DNA of 64,000 bases from Pseudomonadota bacterium (GTDB lineage Bacteria; Pseudomonadota; Alphaproteobacteria; Acetobacterales; Acetobacteraceae): positions 145,418 to 209,417 of the forward strand of contig JAJZVV010000004.1 of assembly GCA_021845595.1 (NCBI GenBank), read 5' to 3'. A model generated the notes under the pieces. It was given only the letters and a program-made list of their open reading frames with translations. It was not told where the DNA came from and did no database searches. This document shows positions 45,863 through 53,893 of this stretch, piece after piece. Within the stretch, counting starts at the first letter, position 1. Each line of letters begins with the position of its first letter. Both the position numbers and the translations under genes were made by a program.

Positions 45863-46411
45863 GTGCCGGACACGCAGCCTGCCGCTGAACTCGCCGCGTT
45901 GCTGCGCGCCTGCGCCGGCGGCGATCGCGCGGCATTCCGGCGCCTCTACGACCGCGAGGCGGCGCGGCTCTACGGCGTCGCGCTCCGCCTCACGCGCTCC
46001 CCGGCGCTCGCCGCCGACGCGGTGCAGGAAGCGCTGCTGCAGGTCTGGCAGAATGCCGCCCGGTTCGACCCGTCGCGCGGCGCGGCGGAAGCCTGGCTCG
46101 TCACCCTGGTGCGCTACCGTGCCCTCGACCTCGTCCGCCGCACCGCGCGCGAGGTGCCGGGACTGGAGCCGCCGGAAACCGAGGACGAGACCCCCGACGC
46201 CCTCGCCGGACTGCTCCGCTCGGCCGAGGGCGCGGCGCTGCAGCGGTGCCTCGAAGCACTCGAGCCCGAGCGGCGACGCCTCATCGTGATGGCGTTCGTC
46301 GACGGGCTGACCCACGCCGACCTGGCGACGCGGCTCGGCGCGCCGCTCGGGACGGTGAAATCCTGGATCCGCCGTGCCCTGCTCAGCCTGCGGAGGTGCC
46401 TGGAGCCGTGA
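45863..46411 (+). CDS. ECF sigma factor (sigma-70 family)
   Basis: A 182-residue ECF sigma factor. Region 2 (AFRRLYDREAARLYGVALRL, DAVQEALLQVWQNAARFDP; region 2.4 near AWLVTLVRYRALDLVRR) and region 4 (ALQRCLEALEPERRRLIVM, DLATRLGAPLGTVKSWIRRALLSLRRCLE) are clear. GTG 45863, with AGGA 7 bases before it, gives the normal length; ATG 45743, with AGGAG before it, would add 40 residues of Gly/Arg-rich sequence and is a possible alternative. The stop overlaps the start of the anti-sigma factor (GTGA), typical of such pairs. Confidence 0.9.
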   Translation: MPDTQPAAELAALLRACAGGDRAAFRRLYDREAARLYGVALRLTRSPALAADAVQEALLQVWQNAARFDPSRGAAEAWLVTLVRYRALDLVRRTAREVPGLEPPETEDETPDALAGLLRSAEGAALQRCLEALEPERRRLIVMAFVDGLTHADLATRLGAPLGTVKSWIRRALLSLRRCLEP

Positions 46412-47109
46412 GCGATCGCCCCGACGAGCTGGAAGTGCTGGCGGCGGAATATGCGCTCGGCTGCCTCGACGAGGCCGAGATGCGCATGCTCGCCGAGCGC
46501 GCCGGCCGGGATGCCGCCCTCACCGAGGCGATCGCTGCCTGGGAGCGTCGCCTGGCGCCCCTGGTCACGCTGGTGCCGCCGGTTGCGCCGCCGCCCGAAT
46601 TGTGGTCGCGGCTCGAGCAGGCGATCGCCCCGACGGCCAGGACGGCGGGGTCGCTGCCGCCGGCCAGGCCTCGGGGAAACCTCTGGCGAAGCGTCCATTT
46701 CTGGCGCGCGACGACGGCCGGCGCGCTGGCGCTGGCCGCTGCGTTCGCCGGGCTCTTCGTGCTGCGGCCGCCCGCGCCGGTCTATGTCGCGACGCTCGGC
46801 CCGGCCGGCGGCCCGGCGCCGACCTTTCTCGCCGAGACGCGCCCCGACGGCAGCCTGGTGCTGCATCCGCTCGCCCCGGTGCAGGTGGCCGCGACATCCG
46901 ATCTCGAGCTCTGGGCCCTGCCGCCGGGCGCCACGAAGCCGGTCTCGCTCGGCGTCATTCCGCGCAGCGGCGCCCCGCGACTGACGGTGCCGCGCATCGC
47001 CGCGGCCAGCACGCAGCTCATGGTGAGCCTGGAGCCGGTCGGCGGCTCGCCGAGCGGCCAGCCCACCGGCCCGGTCCTCTATGCCGGGACGCTGCGCAGC
47101 CTCGAGTAG
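46408..47109 (+). CDS. Membrane anti-sigma factor, RskA-like
   Basis: A 233-residue single-pass protein. The N-terminus (ELEVLAAEYALGCLDEAEMRML) resembles the sigma-binding domain of anti-sigma-K-type (RskA) proteins. A membrane helix lies at about residues 100-119 (TTAGALALAAAFAGLFVL), and the C-terminal part is a periplasmic domain (VYVATLGPAGGPAPTFLAET, then LELWALPPGATKPVSLGVI). It should hold the ECF sigma factor until released by proteolysis; rseP at 3 kb could be the intramembrane protease, but that is inference. The GTG start is inside the sigma stop. Confidence 0.85.
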   Translation: MSDRPDELEVLAAEYALGCLDEAEMRMLAERAGRDAALTEAIAAWERRLAPLVTLVPPVAPPPELWSRLEQAIAPTARTAGSLPPARPRGNLWRSVHFWRATTAGALALAAAFAGLFVLRPPAPVYVATLGPAGGPAPTFLAETRPDGSLVLHPLAPVQVAATSDLELWALPPGATKPVSLGVIPRSGAPRLTVPRIAAASTQLMVSLEPVGGSPSGQPTGPVLYAGTLRSLE

Positions 47110-47148
47110 CCCCTGCCCTCACCGAAGATCAGCGTTGCGTACGATGGT

Positions 47149-47183
47149 GTGGATTCGAAAGCGCGACCCGCGTTCGAATCTAC
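47149..47183. repeat. Inverted repeat GATTCGAA-N13-TTCGAATC with two GANTC sites
   Basis: Perfect 8-bp arms GATTCGAA (47152-47159) and TTCGAATC (47173-47180), with outer GT/AC pairs after a mismatch. It lies 42 bp after the anti-sigma stop and 116 bp before the PQQ dehydrogenase start. Each arm holds a GANTC sequence (GATTC, GAATC). It may be an operator or a weak terminator; no U-tract is seen. Confidence 0.5.
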
Positions 47184-47295
47184 TGACACGCCGGCCGCGA
47201 ACCTGTCATTGTTGCGACGCACACGTCGCCCGGTCGCAGCCCGCAAGCCGGCACGAGCGCGCGGTGTTGCTATGCATCATCGAGGAGGCTGACAC

Positions 47296-48726
47296 ATGGC
47301 CATGCCCGATGGAACGTCTCGACCGAGGTGCGGCGGGATGATCGCGGCCGGACTCGCGGTCGCGCTGCTCGCTTCCCCGGCAAAGGCGGCGGAGAATGTC
47401 TCACCGGCGGTGCTCGACGACGGGCATAGCCCTTTCGCCGCGGGATCGTCGCTCGACTGGCGCGACGAAGTGCCCGGCATGCGCCACGTGGTCACGCCCG
47501 AGGCGCTGCCGGCGCCGTTCTCCTCGCCCTCCACCGTCAACCTGCCCGGAATCGTGGCACGGCCCGAAGGCGCCTGGCCGACGGTGCCCGCCGGCTTTGC
47601 CGTGCAGGTTTTCGCCACCGGCCTGGAGGGGCCGCGCAACCTGCGCGTCGCGCCGAACGGGGATGTGTTCGTGGCCGAGAGTCATGCCGGGCGCATCCAT
47701 GTGCTCCGCCCCGGCCCGGACGGCAACGCGGCCGGCGAAGCGATATTTGCCGAAGGACTTACGCTGCCGTCCGGCATGGGGTTCTACCCGCCCGACGGAA
47801 CGCCCTCGTATGTCTATGTCGCCGCCACGGACGCGCTGGTCCGCTTCCCCTATCGCGGCGGCGTGATGAGCGCGATGGGCCCGGCCGAGCCCGTGATCGC
47901 GTCCCTGCCGATCGAGGGGCATTGGACGCGCGAACTGGCGTTCTCGCCGCATGGGCACCGGCTCTTCATCGCCATCGGCTCGCGCTCCAATGACGCCGAG
48001 GGTCTCTCCCAGCGCTCCGCCGAGGAGATCGCCACCTTCGAGGCGGAGCACGGGCTCGGGGCGACTTGGGGCCTCGAGGAGGGTCGCGCGCAGGTGGTGG
48101 TGATGGATGTCGAGACCCGCCAGACCCGTCCCTACGCCACCGGCCTGCGCAATTGCATCGGGCTCGCCATCCAGCCGCAGACCAGGGCCCTCTGGTGCAC
48201 CAACGACGAACGCGACGAGTTCGGCGACGACGCCGTGCCCGATTTCGTCACCCGCCTCGCCGATGGCGCGTTCTACGGCTGGCCGTTCACGTTTCTCGGT
48301 GGGCGCGAGGATCCGCGCCACCGCGGCGAACGGCCCGATCTCGCCGAGCGGACGGCGATGCCGGACGTGCTGCTGCAGGCCCATTCGGCTCCTCTCGGAC
48401 TCAGCTTCTATGAGGCCGGGCAGTTCCCCGCCGAGTATCGCGGCGATGCGTTCATCGCCTTGCACGGTTCCTACAACCGCAGCCGCCGCACCGGCTCGAA
48501 AGTCATCCGCCTGCTGCTGCGCGACGGTGTCCCGACGGGGGAATACGAGGATTTCCTGACCGGGTTCGTCGTCTCGGACGACACGGTCTGGGGCCGACCG
48601 GCGGATGTCGCCGTGGCGATCGACGGGTCGCTGCTGATCAGCGACGACGCCTCCGGCACGATCTGGCGGGTGGTCTATGTCGGCGCCGGCGCGTCGGCAC
48701 CGGCGGCGAAAGGATCCTCGGGGTAG
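47296..48726 (+). CDS. PQQ-dependent sugar (sorbosone-type) dehydrogenase, exported
   Basis: A 476-residue periplasmic protein with a signal peptide (about 1-31, ending PAKA). The body is a six-bladed beta propeller: AVQVFATGLEGPRNLRVAPNGDVFVAES, PSGMGFYPPDGTPSYVYVAA, TRELAFSPHGHRLFIAIGS, YATGLRNCIGLAIQP, and HGSYNRSRRTGSKVI, in the order of L-sorbosone dehydrogenase family proteins that use PQQ to oxidise aldoses in the periplasm. ATG 47296 follows GGAGGCTGACAC. Its 3' end overlaps the convergent truA gene by 52 bp. It follows the sigma/anti-sigma pair, so that regulator may control it. Confidence 0.83.
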   Translation: MAMPDGTSRPRCGGMIAAGLAVALLASPAKAAENVSPAVLDDGHSPFAAGSSLDWRDEVPGMRHVVTPEALPAPFSSPSTVNLPGIVARPEGAWPTVPAGFAVQVFATGLEGPRNLRVAPNGDVFVAESHAGRIHVLRPGPDGNAAGEAIFAEGLTLPSGMGFYPPDGTPSYVYVAATDALVRFPYRGGVMSAMGPAEPVIASLPIEGHWTRELAFSPHGHRLFIAIGSRSNDAEGLSQRSAEEIATFEAEHGLGATWGLEEGRAQVVVMDVETRQTRPYATGLRNCIGLAIQPQTRALWCTNDERDEFGDDAVPDFVTRLADGAFYGWPFTFLGGREDPRHRGERPDLAERTAMPDVLLQAHSAPLGLSFYEAGQFPAEYRGDAFIALHGSYNRSRRTGSKVIRLLLRDGVPTGEYEDFLTGFVVSDDTVWGRPADVAVAIDGSLLISDDASGTIWRVVYVGAGASAPAAKGSSG

Positions 48727-49502
48727 CGGACCCGGCTGAGGAACAGGCCCTGAGGCGGCGCGGTCGGCCCCGCGGCGCGGCGATCGCAGGCCGCCAGCGC
48801 CGCGCTCACATCCGCCGGGCGCCACTTTCCCGCACCGACAAGCGCCAGGGTGCCGACCATGTTGCGCACTTGGTGATGCAGGAAGCTGCGCGCCGCCGCC
48901 GAGATCTCGATGCCGTCGCCCACACGGCACACGTCCAGCCGATCGAGGGTGCGGATCGGGCTCTTCGCCTGGCAGGCGCTGGCACGGAACGAGGAGAAAT
49001 CGTGCCGGCCGAGGAGAGCCCGCGCCGCCTCCACCATCGAAGCCGCATCGAGCCGCTGCGCCACGTGCCAGACCCGCCCCTCCGCCAGCGCCGGGCGGGC
49101 GGGACGGTCCAGGATGACGTAGCGGTATTCGCGGCCGATGGCGGAAAAGCGCGCGTTCCACCCCGGCGGCACGGGCGCGGCCATCAGAATGGCGATCCGG
49201 TGCGGACGCAGATGGTGATTGAGCGCCGCGCGCAACCGCTCGGCGGGGAGCGGTGCCGCGCGTGGGGGCAGCAGGATCTGCGCCACCTGGCCGGCGGCGT
49301 GGACGCCCGCATCGGTGCGCCCGGCGACGATGGAGGCCACGTGCATCCCACCGGCAAGCCGGCTTGCCGCTCGCTCGACCGTCTCCTGGATCGACAAACC
49401 GTCGCGCTGGCGCTGCCAGCCGACGAACCCGGCACCATCATACTCGATCAGCAGCGCCCAGCTCTGCGCCGGCGTGGCGGCGGAGGCGTCGTCCGGCATC
49501 AT
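48675..49502 (-). CDS. truA: tRNA pseudouridine(38-40) synthase
   Basis: Converts U38-U40 of the tRNA anticodon arm to pseudouridine. The 275-residue protein has the N-terminal IEYDGAGFVGWQRQ, the catalytic Asp64 in AGRTDAGVHAAGQVA, and the C-terminal ARSFLHHQVRNMVGTLA block. Two adjacent ATG codons (49502 and 49499) are possible starts; the longer ORF to 49571 is rejected because it enters fmt. It is last in the leftward def-fmt-truA group and overlaps the end of the PQQ dehydrogenase by 52 bp. Confidence 0.95.
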   Translation of the reverse strand: MMPDDASAATPAQSWALLIEYDGAGFVGWQRQRDGLSIQETVERAASRLAGGMHVASIVAGRTDAGVHAAGQVAQILLPPRAAPLPAERLRAALNHHLRPHRIAILMAAPVPPGWNARFSAIGREYRYVILDRPARPALAEGRVWHVAQRLDAASMVEAARALLGRHDFSSFRASACQAKSPIRTLDRLDVCRVGDGIEISAAARSFLHHQVRNMVGTLALVGAGKWRPADVSAALAACDRRAAGPTAPPQGLFLSRVRYPEDPFAAGADAPAPT

Positions 49503-49515
49503 CCGCCAGCCGCGC

Positions 49516-50439
49516 TCAGCCGAGCTTGGTGCCGGCCGGCACGGCGTGGCCGCGCAGGAATTCGGCGGCATCCATGGCGGCGCGTCCGGGCAGCTGCACC
49601 CGGGTCAGACGCAACGCCGCCTCGCCGCAGGCAACCGTCAGCACGCCATCGAGGGTCACCCCAGGCCCCCCCTCCGCCGGGAGGTCCTTTGCCGCGACGA
49701 CATGGGCCGCATGCACTTTCAGCGTCACGCCGCCGAGGCTCGTCCAGCAACCAGGCCAGGGTGTCAGCGCGCGCAACTGCCTTGCGAGATACGCGGCGGG
49801 CAACCACCAGTCCATCCGGCCGTCCGCGCGCGTGAGCTTGCGCGCGTAGGTCACGCCATCCCGCGGTTGCGGCCGTGCCGGCGGGTTCTCCGCCAGTGCC
49901 CGCAGCATGAGGCGAGCGCCGAGGGTTGAGAGCACAGGATGAAGGGCTGCCGTGGTCGTTTCGGGACCGATCGGCACGACCTCGGCGAGCAGCACGGGGC
50001 CGGTATCGAGACCCTCGTCCATGCGCATGATGCTGACGCCCGTCTGTGCGTCTCCGGCCATGATCGCGGCCTGGATCGGCGCGGCCCCTCGCCATCGGGG
50101 CAGCAGGCTGGCGTGAACGTTGAGGCACCCGCGACGGGGCGCATCCAGAAAGGGCTTCGGCAGCAGTAGCCCATAGGCCGCGACCACGGCGGCATCGAGA
50201 TCGAGTGCGGCGAAGGCGGCGGCCTCTTCCTCGCCGCTCAGCCGGTCCGGCGTGCGGACCATCAGGCCCAACCGCTCGGCCTCACGATGCACGGCGGAAC
50301 GCTGCATTGCATGGCCGCGCCCCGCCGGACGAGGCTTCTGCGTGTAGACCGCGACGACCGCATGGCCGGCTCCCTGCAGCGCCGCGAGGATCGGCGCGGC
50401 GAAATCCGGGCTGCCCATGAAGGCGAGGCGAAGGGCCAT
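49516..50439 (-). CDS. fmt: Methionyl-tRNA formyltransferase
   Basis: Formylates initiator Met-tRNA with 10-formyl-THF. The 307-residue protein begins [18 protein letters not shown], has the formyltransferase motif [20 protein letters not shown] (Asn and His are catalytic) and MDEGLDTGP with the third catalytic residue, then a C-terminal OB-like tRNA-binding domain. ATG 50439 follows GGAAGGAGCG, so the longer ORF (50460) is rejected. It lies 91 bp after def and 13 bp before truA. Confidence 0.95.
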   Translation of the reverse strand: MALRLAFMGSPDFAAPILAALQGAGHAVVAVYTQKPRPAGRGHAMQRSAVHREAERLGLMVRTPDRLSGEEEAAAFAALDLDAAVVAAYGLLLPKPFLDAPRRGCLNVHASLLPRWRGAAPIQAAIMAGDAQTGVSIMRMDEGLDTGPVLLAEVVPIGPETTTAALHPVLSTLGARLMLRALAENPPARPQPRDGVTYARKLTRADGRMDWWLPAAYLARQLRALTPWPGCWTSLGGVTLKVHAAHVVAAKDLPAEGGPGVTLDGVLTVACGEAALRLTRVQLPGRAAMDAAEFLRGHAVPAGTKLG

Positions 50440-50530
50440 GGTCGCGCTCCTTCCGCTCATCCGGTCATTCTACTGTAATCCAACTGGCGCGGCATTGATC
50501 AGTGTCAAGAACGACCGCACCGCGCGGCGC

Positions 50531-51073
50531 TCAGGCGGTTTCCTTCTGCCGCCGCTCCTTCAGCATCCGCCGCAGGATCATGTTGCGCTTGAGCGCCGAG
50601 AGGTGATCGACGAACAGCACCCCATCGAGATGGTCGATCTCGTGCTGCAGGCAGGCCGCGAGCAGGCCCTCGGCCTCGATCTCCTGGCCCATGCCGTAAA
50701 GGTCGAGATAGCGCACCTTGACGCGGGCGGGGCGTGTCACATCGGCATAATGGCCGGGCAGCGAGAGACAGCCCTCCTCGCGCGTGGCGAGCTCGGCGCT
50801 GGCGGCGGCGACCTGAGGGTTGATCAGCGCGATCGGTGCCGGCTTATCCCCCTCCATCAGGTCCACCACGGCGACGCGAAGCCCGACCGACACTTGCGGC
50901 GCGGCCAGCCCGATCCCCGGCGCGCGATACATGGTCGCGAACATGCGGGGCAGCAGGGCGCGCACGGTCTCGGCATCGGCATCGCGAACCGGCCGGGCAC
51001 GCGCCTTCAGCACCGGGTCCGGGGCCAGCACGATCGGCAGCAGGGGGACGTCAGCTCCATCCATCCGCCGCAT
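50531..51073 (-). CDS. def: Peptide deformylase
   Basis: Removes the formyl group from nascent chains; the metal enzyme works together with fmt, which follows. The 180-residue protein has all three motifs: GIGLAAPQV, EGCLSLPG (Cys ligand) and QHEIDHLDG (two His ligands and the catalytic Glu). ATG 51073 follows GGGGAGACCGCTAC at good spacing; ATG 51064 is three codons further in. An unlikely 45-residue extension upstream is rejected. Confidence 0.96.
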   Translation of the reverse strand: MRRMDGADVPLLPIVLAPDPVLKARARPVRDADAETVRALLPRMFATMYRAPGIGLAAPQVSVGLRVAVVDLMEGDKPAPIALINPQVAAASAELATREEGCLSLPGHYADVTRPARVKVRYLDLYGMGQEIEAEGLLAACLQHEIDHLDGVLFVDHLSALKRNMILRRMLKERRQKETA

Positions 51074-51128
51074 GTAGCGGTCTCCCCGCCCCGCTTCAAC
51101 AGCCCGCCTCGGGGCCTGGCCCGGGGGC

Positions 51129-51159
51129 CTTGCAAGCGAGCCCGACGCTGACAACATAG
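51129..51159 (+). promoter_or_regulatory. Possible heat-shock (RpoH-type) promoter of hsp20
   Basis: CTTGCAA (51129-51135) then CAACATAG (51152-51159), 16 bases apart, about 60 bp before the hsp20 start. This is close to the CTTG...N...CNTAT-like spacing of alphaproteobacterial RpoH promoters, but the -10 match is weak. Confidence 0.3.
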
Positions 51160-51220
51160 CGTTAGCCGAGGCGCCTTCATGGGCCTTGGCACCTGCTTCG
51201 CTCATCATGAGGAGGCTGCC

Positions 51221-51679
51221 TTGAGCACCCGCATGTTTGGCTCACCGCTGTTCCTGGGTTTCGACCATCTCGAGCAGATGCTCGAGCGGGCGTCGAAATC
51301 CTCGTCGGACGGCTACCCGCCCTACAATATCGAGCAGATCAGCCCGACCGGCCTGCGCATCACCCTCGCCGTCGCCGGCTTCACCATGGACGACCTGCAG
51401 ATCACGCAGGAGGACAACCAGCTGGTGATCCGCGGCAAGCAGACCGACGACTGCGCCGGACGCGTATTCCTTCATCGCGGCATCGCCGCGCGCCAGTTCC
51501 AGCGCAGTTTCGTGCTGGCCGAAGGCATCGAGGTGAAGGGCGCCTGGCTGGATAGCGGCCTGCTGCACATCGATCTGGCGCGTCCGCAGCCCGAAACCCG
51601 TGTGCGCACGATCGCGATCAGCAAGGGCACCGGCGCCGGCCGCAAGGATGTCGTCAATGGCCGCGCCGAGCGTGACTGA
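51221..51679 (+). CDS. Small heat-shock protein Hsp20 (IbpA-like)
   Basis: ATP-independent chaperone that holds unfolding proteins. The 152-residue protein begins STRMFGSPLFLGFDHLEQML after the initiator and has an alpha-crystallin domain (about 37-130: YNIEQISPTGLRITLAVAGF, ITQEDNQLVIRGKQ, FQRSFVLAEGIEVKGAWLDS, GLLHIDL). TTG 51221 is chosen because GAGGAGG lies 6-12 bases before it; the longer ATG start at 51179 enters the promoter area. It is followed by DUF1150 after 59 bp, a pairing common in alphaproteobacteria. Confidence 0.88.
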   Translation: MSTRMFGSPLFLGFDHLEQMLERASKSSSDGYPPYNIEQISPTGLRITLAVAGFTMDDLQITQEDNQLVIRGKQTDDCAGRVFLHRGIAARQFQRSFVLAEGIEVKGAWLDSGLLHIDLARPQPETRVRTIAISKGTGAGRKDVVNGRAERD

Positions 51680-51738
51680 TGGCGGGCGCCGCCATGCCGG
51701 AGCGATCCGGCCCAACAGGATCAGAACGGAGAGTTGAC

Positions 51739-51996
51739 ATGCAGACCAACCCCGCTCCCGCCCCCGCCCAGTCGGGCGCCGCGGACGGTGGCTTCGACAT
51801 TCGCCACATCAGCGCGAGCCAGCTCGCCGAGCTCGGCGTCACCCAGCTCGCCTATATCCGCCCGGTGCTCGCCGATGCTGGGCCCGCCTTCGCTATCCAC
51901 GCCGCGGATGGTCGGCCCCTCGGGGTGGCCCCGACGATCGAGACCGCGGCGAGCGCGATCCGCGAGCACGACATGATCCCCACCCTGGTGCAGTGA
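51739..51996 (+). CDS. DUF1150 family small protein
   Basis: An 85-residue acidic, soluble protein of unknown function. The conserved part is DIRHISASQLAELGVTQLAYIRPV and FAIHAADGRPLGVAPTIETA, the DUF1150 pattern. ATG 51739 lies after CGGAGAGTTGAC; starting further upstream at 51679 would include the ribosome site. It is 59 bp after hsp20 in the same direction, a neighbour arrangement often seen in this class, so a proteostasis role is plausible but unproven. Confidence 0.82.
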   Translation: MQTNPAPAPAQSGAADGGFDIRHISASQLAELGVTQLAYIRPVLADAGPAFAIHAADGRPLGVAPTIETAASAIREHDMIPTLVQ

Positions 51997-52041
51997 GCCG
52001 GCGACCACCACGACCGGCTGGGTGAGCGACGACCGCCCGCT

Positions 52042-53673
52042 CTACGGCTCCATGCGCCAGGGCGAGCGGTCCGCCCAGGTGCGCATCACCGCCATGGCCC
52101 AATCGGGGGTTTTGTCCCGGTGGCAGAGGGTGCAAGGGTTCGGGACGCCAAGACTGCGCGTTTCGGCGGGCGTGATGAAGCGGAACGTGTGGGCGTGGAC
52201 ATTCACATCGGCGATGGTCTGTTCGATCGCCGGCATGTGGCAGTTCACGCAGGCACTGCCGGGGCTGGTCGCGGCATGATGGGTGTGGGCCTCGATGGTG
52301 GCGGCACGCGGCCCGTTGGCGGTGTTCGGGCCGTGGCAGGTGAGGCAGATCGTCTCCGGCGGCTCTCGCAGACTGGCGCGATTCTTCGATCCGTGCGGGT
52401 CATGGCAGGAGAAGCAGGTGACGCCGCGCGTATACATCAGGCTCTGAACGAAATCATTGCCCTGCATACGGTTCTTGTGGGCGGTGCCGTCGGCGAAATG
52501 GGTGAAACTCGTCTTTCCTGGAGTCCGATCCTCCAACCCCCAGAAGTCCGCTAGGTTGAGCCCGACCTGGAAGCCCACCGGCCAGTCGAAGAAATGGCCC
52601 TCGATCGGGTTCGCCGGCGGCCGGCCCTGGGAGTGGCACTGGATGCAGACATCATTGGCCTGGACATAGCCGAGCCGCGCCGGGTTGATGACGGTGCCGC
52701 GCACCGGCGCAGCCACATGGGCGCTGCCGGGGCCGTGGCATTTCTCGCAGCCGACGTTCCACTCGGTCACCGTTTTCGTCCGGATATCGTAATTGACCGA
52801 ATGGCAGCCGTCGCACAGCGAGCCGGTCGGGCGCTGCATATTGTCCGGCGGGTAGAGCGGCGCCCACCAGTCGGCGTCGTTCGGCACGAAGTAGCGCCGC
52901 CATAGGCGATGCGTCACGTCCCATTGCGCGCCGAGAACGTAGTAGTCGTCGCCGATTTTCTTGAAATAGCGCTGCTTCCACCGGCTACCGTAGACCAGAG
53001 CAATGTCATCGCGGGTGAAGTCGACCAGCGGGTCCGATTTTGCCAGATCGGGGATGATCGCGTCGGGATGGCGACGCGGGTCACGGACGACATTCGCCAT
53101 GCGCGACGTCTCCCAGCGCGCATAGATTTCCGCATGGCAGCGCTGGCAGGCGGCGGAGCCCGTGAAATGCGCGTCGCGCGGGCCCGCTGGCAGGCCCGTG
53201 GTCGGTCCGGCGATCCGCGGCAAATGTCGTATGAAGCTCACGATCTGCCAGATCTGCCGCTCTGGCAGAGACCAGGCCGGCATGCCGGTGTTCCGGATGC
53301 CGTTCGCGATGTGATAAAATACCTCTCCGTCGGTCAAAGACGCCGTGGCCGCGTCGAGCGCGGGGGGCCTCGGGTATTCGCCGGCCGCGATCTCGGTCCG
53401 GCCGCTGCCGTCGAACCCGTGGCACGATTCGCATTTCCGGCGAAACAGATCGGCGCCGGCCGCGATCTCGGCCGGGTCGTCGCCCAGCGGATTGCGTCGC
53501 GCCTGGTCGGCCGCCGGCACGCTCGCCGCGAGTGCCCAGCGGGCGAGGCGCACTTCGAGCGCCGGCGGCTCGCCACGGGCGGAGGACAGGCCAGGCAACG
53601 CCAAGCGATAGAATGCAACCGCTCCGCCGAGCAGCACGGCCAGAATCAGAACCGCGACCCAGCTTCGCCGCAT
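52042..53673 (-). CDS. Membrane-anchored nine-heme cytochrome c
   Basis: A 543-residue protein with one N-terminal membrane anchor (WVAVLILAVLLGGAVAF) and nine CxxCH heme sites: CESCH 81, CQRCH 176, CDGCH 287, CEKCH 309, CIQCH 343, CFSCH 420, CLTCH 443, CVNCH 475 and CTLCH 514. The first lies in a monoheme cytochrome c domain (GxxxYxNGxxxTGMPAW-like); the other eight resemble c554-like/tetraheme-type multiheme domains. Periplasmic electron transfer is certain in kind; its partners are unknown. ATG 53673 has GGGGGG just before it; ATG 53688 is an alternative. It is divergent from uppP. Confidence 0.88.
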   Translation of the reverse strand: MRRSWVAVLILAVLLGGAVAFYRLALPGLSSARGEPPALEVRLARWALAASVPAADQARRNPLGDDPAEIAAGADLFRRKCESCHGFDGSGRTEIAAGEYPRPPALDAATASLTDGEVFYHIANGIRNTGMPAWSLPERQIWQIVSFIRHLPRIAGPTTGLPAGPRDAHFTGSAACQRCHAEIYARWETSRMANVVRDPRRHPDAIIPDLAKSDPLVDFTRDDIALVYGSRWKQRYFKKIGDDYYVLGAQWDVTHRLWRRYFVPNDADWWAPLYPPDNMQRPTGSLCDGCHSVNYDIRTKTVTEWNVGCEKCHGPGSAHVAAPVRGTVINPARLGYVQANDVCIQCHSQGRPPANPIEGHFFDWPVGFQVGLNLADFWGLEDRTPGKTSFTHFADGTAHKNRMQGNDFVQSLMYTRGVTCFSCHDPHGSKNRASLREPPETICLTCHGPNTANGPRAATIEAHTHHAATSPGSACVNCHMPAIEQTIADVNVHAHTFRFITPAETRSLGVPNPCTLCHRDKTPDWAMAVMRTWADRSPWRMEP

Positions 53674-53762
53674 GATCCCCCCGATCATTCAGCGCTCAGG
53701 GTGGGACACGCCCCGGCCTCCGGCAAGATGCGGCGGCATCGTTGAAACCGATTTTAGCCCCC

Positions 53763-53829
53763 CGGCGCGGCAGGCTTGAGCGCCGCCCGGCAGACACTCA
53801 TACTCAGCCTGCCGTGCCGCCGAGGGAAT
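53763..53829. repeat. 14-bp inverted repeat in the cytochrome c / uppP divergent region
   Basis: CGGCGCGGCAGGCT (53763-53776) and AGCCTGCCGTGCCG (53816-53829) pair at 13 of 14 positions, 39 bp apart. They lie 90-156 bp upstream of the cytochrome and 65-131 bp upstream of uppP, in the 220-bp spacer, so an operator for both is possible. Between them no gene was seen. Confidence 0.5.
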
Positions 53830-53893
53830 CCGGTGCCGGCGGCGGCTCCGTGCGGAGCCGGTCCTTCCGCCCCTGGCCTGGAGAACCCAGTCG

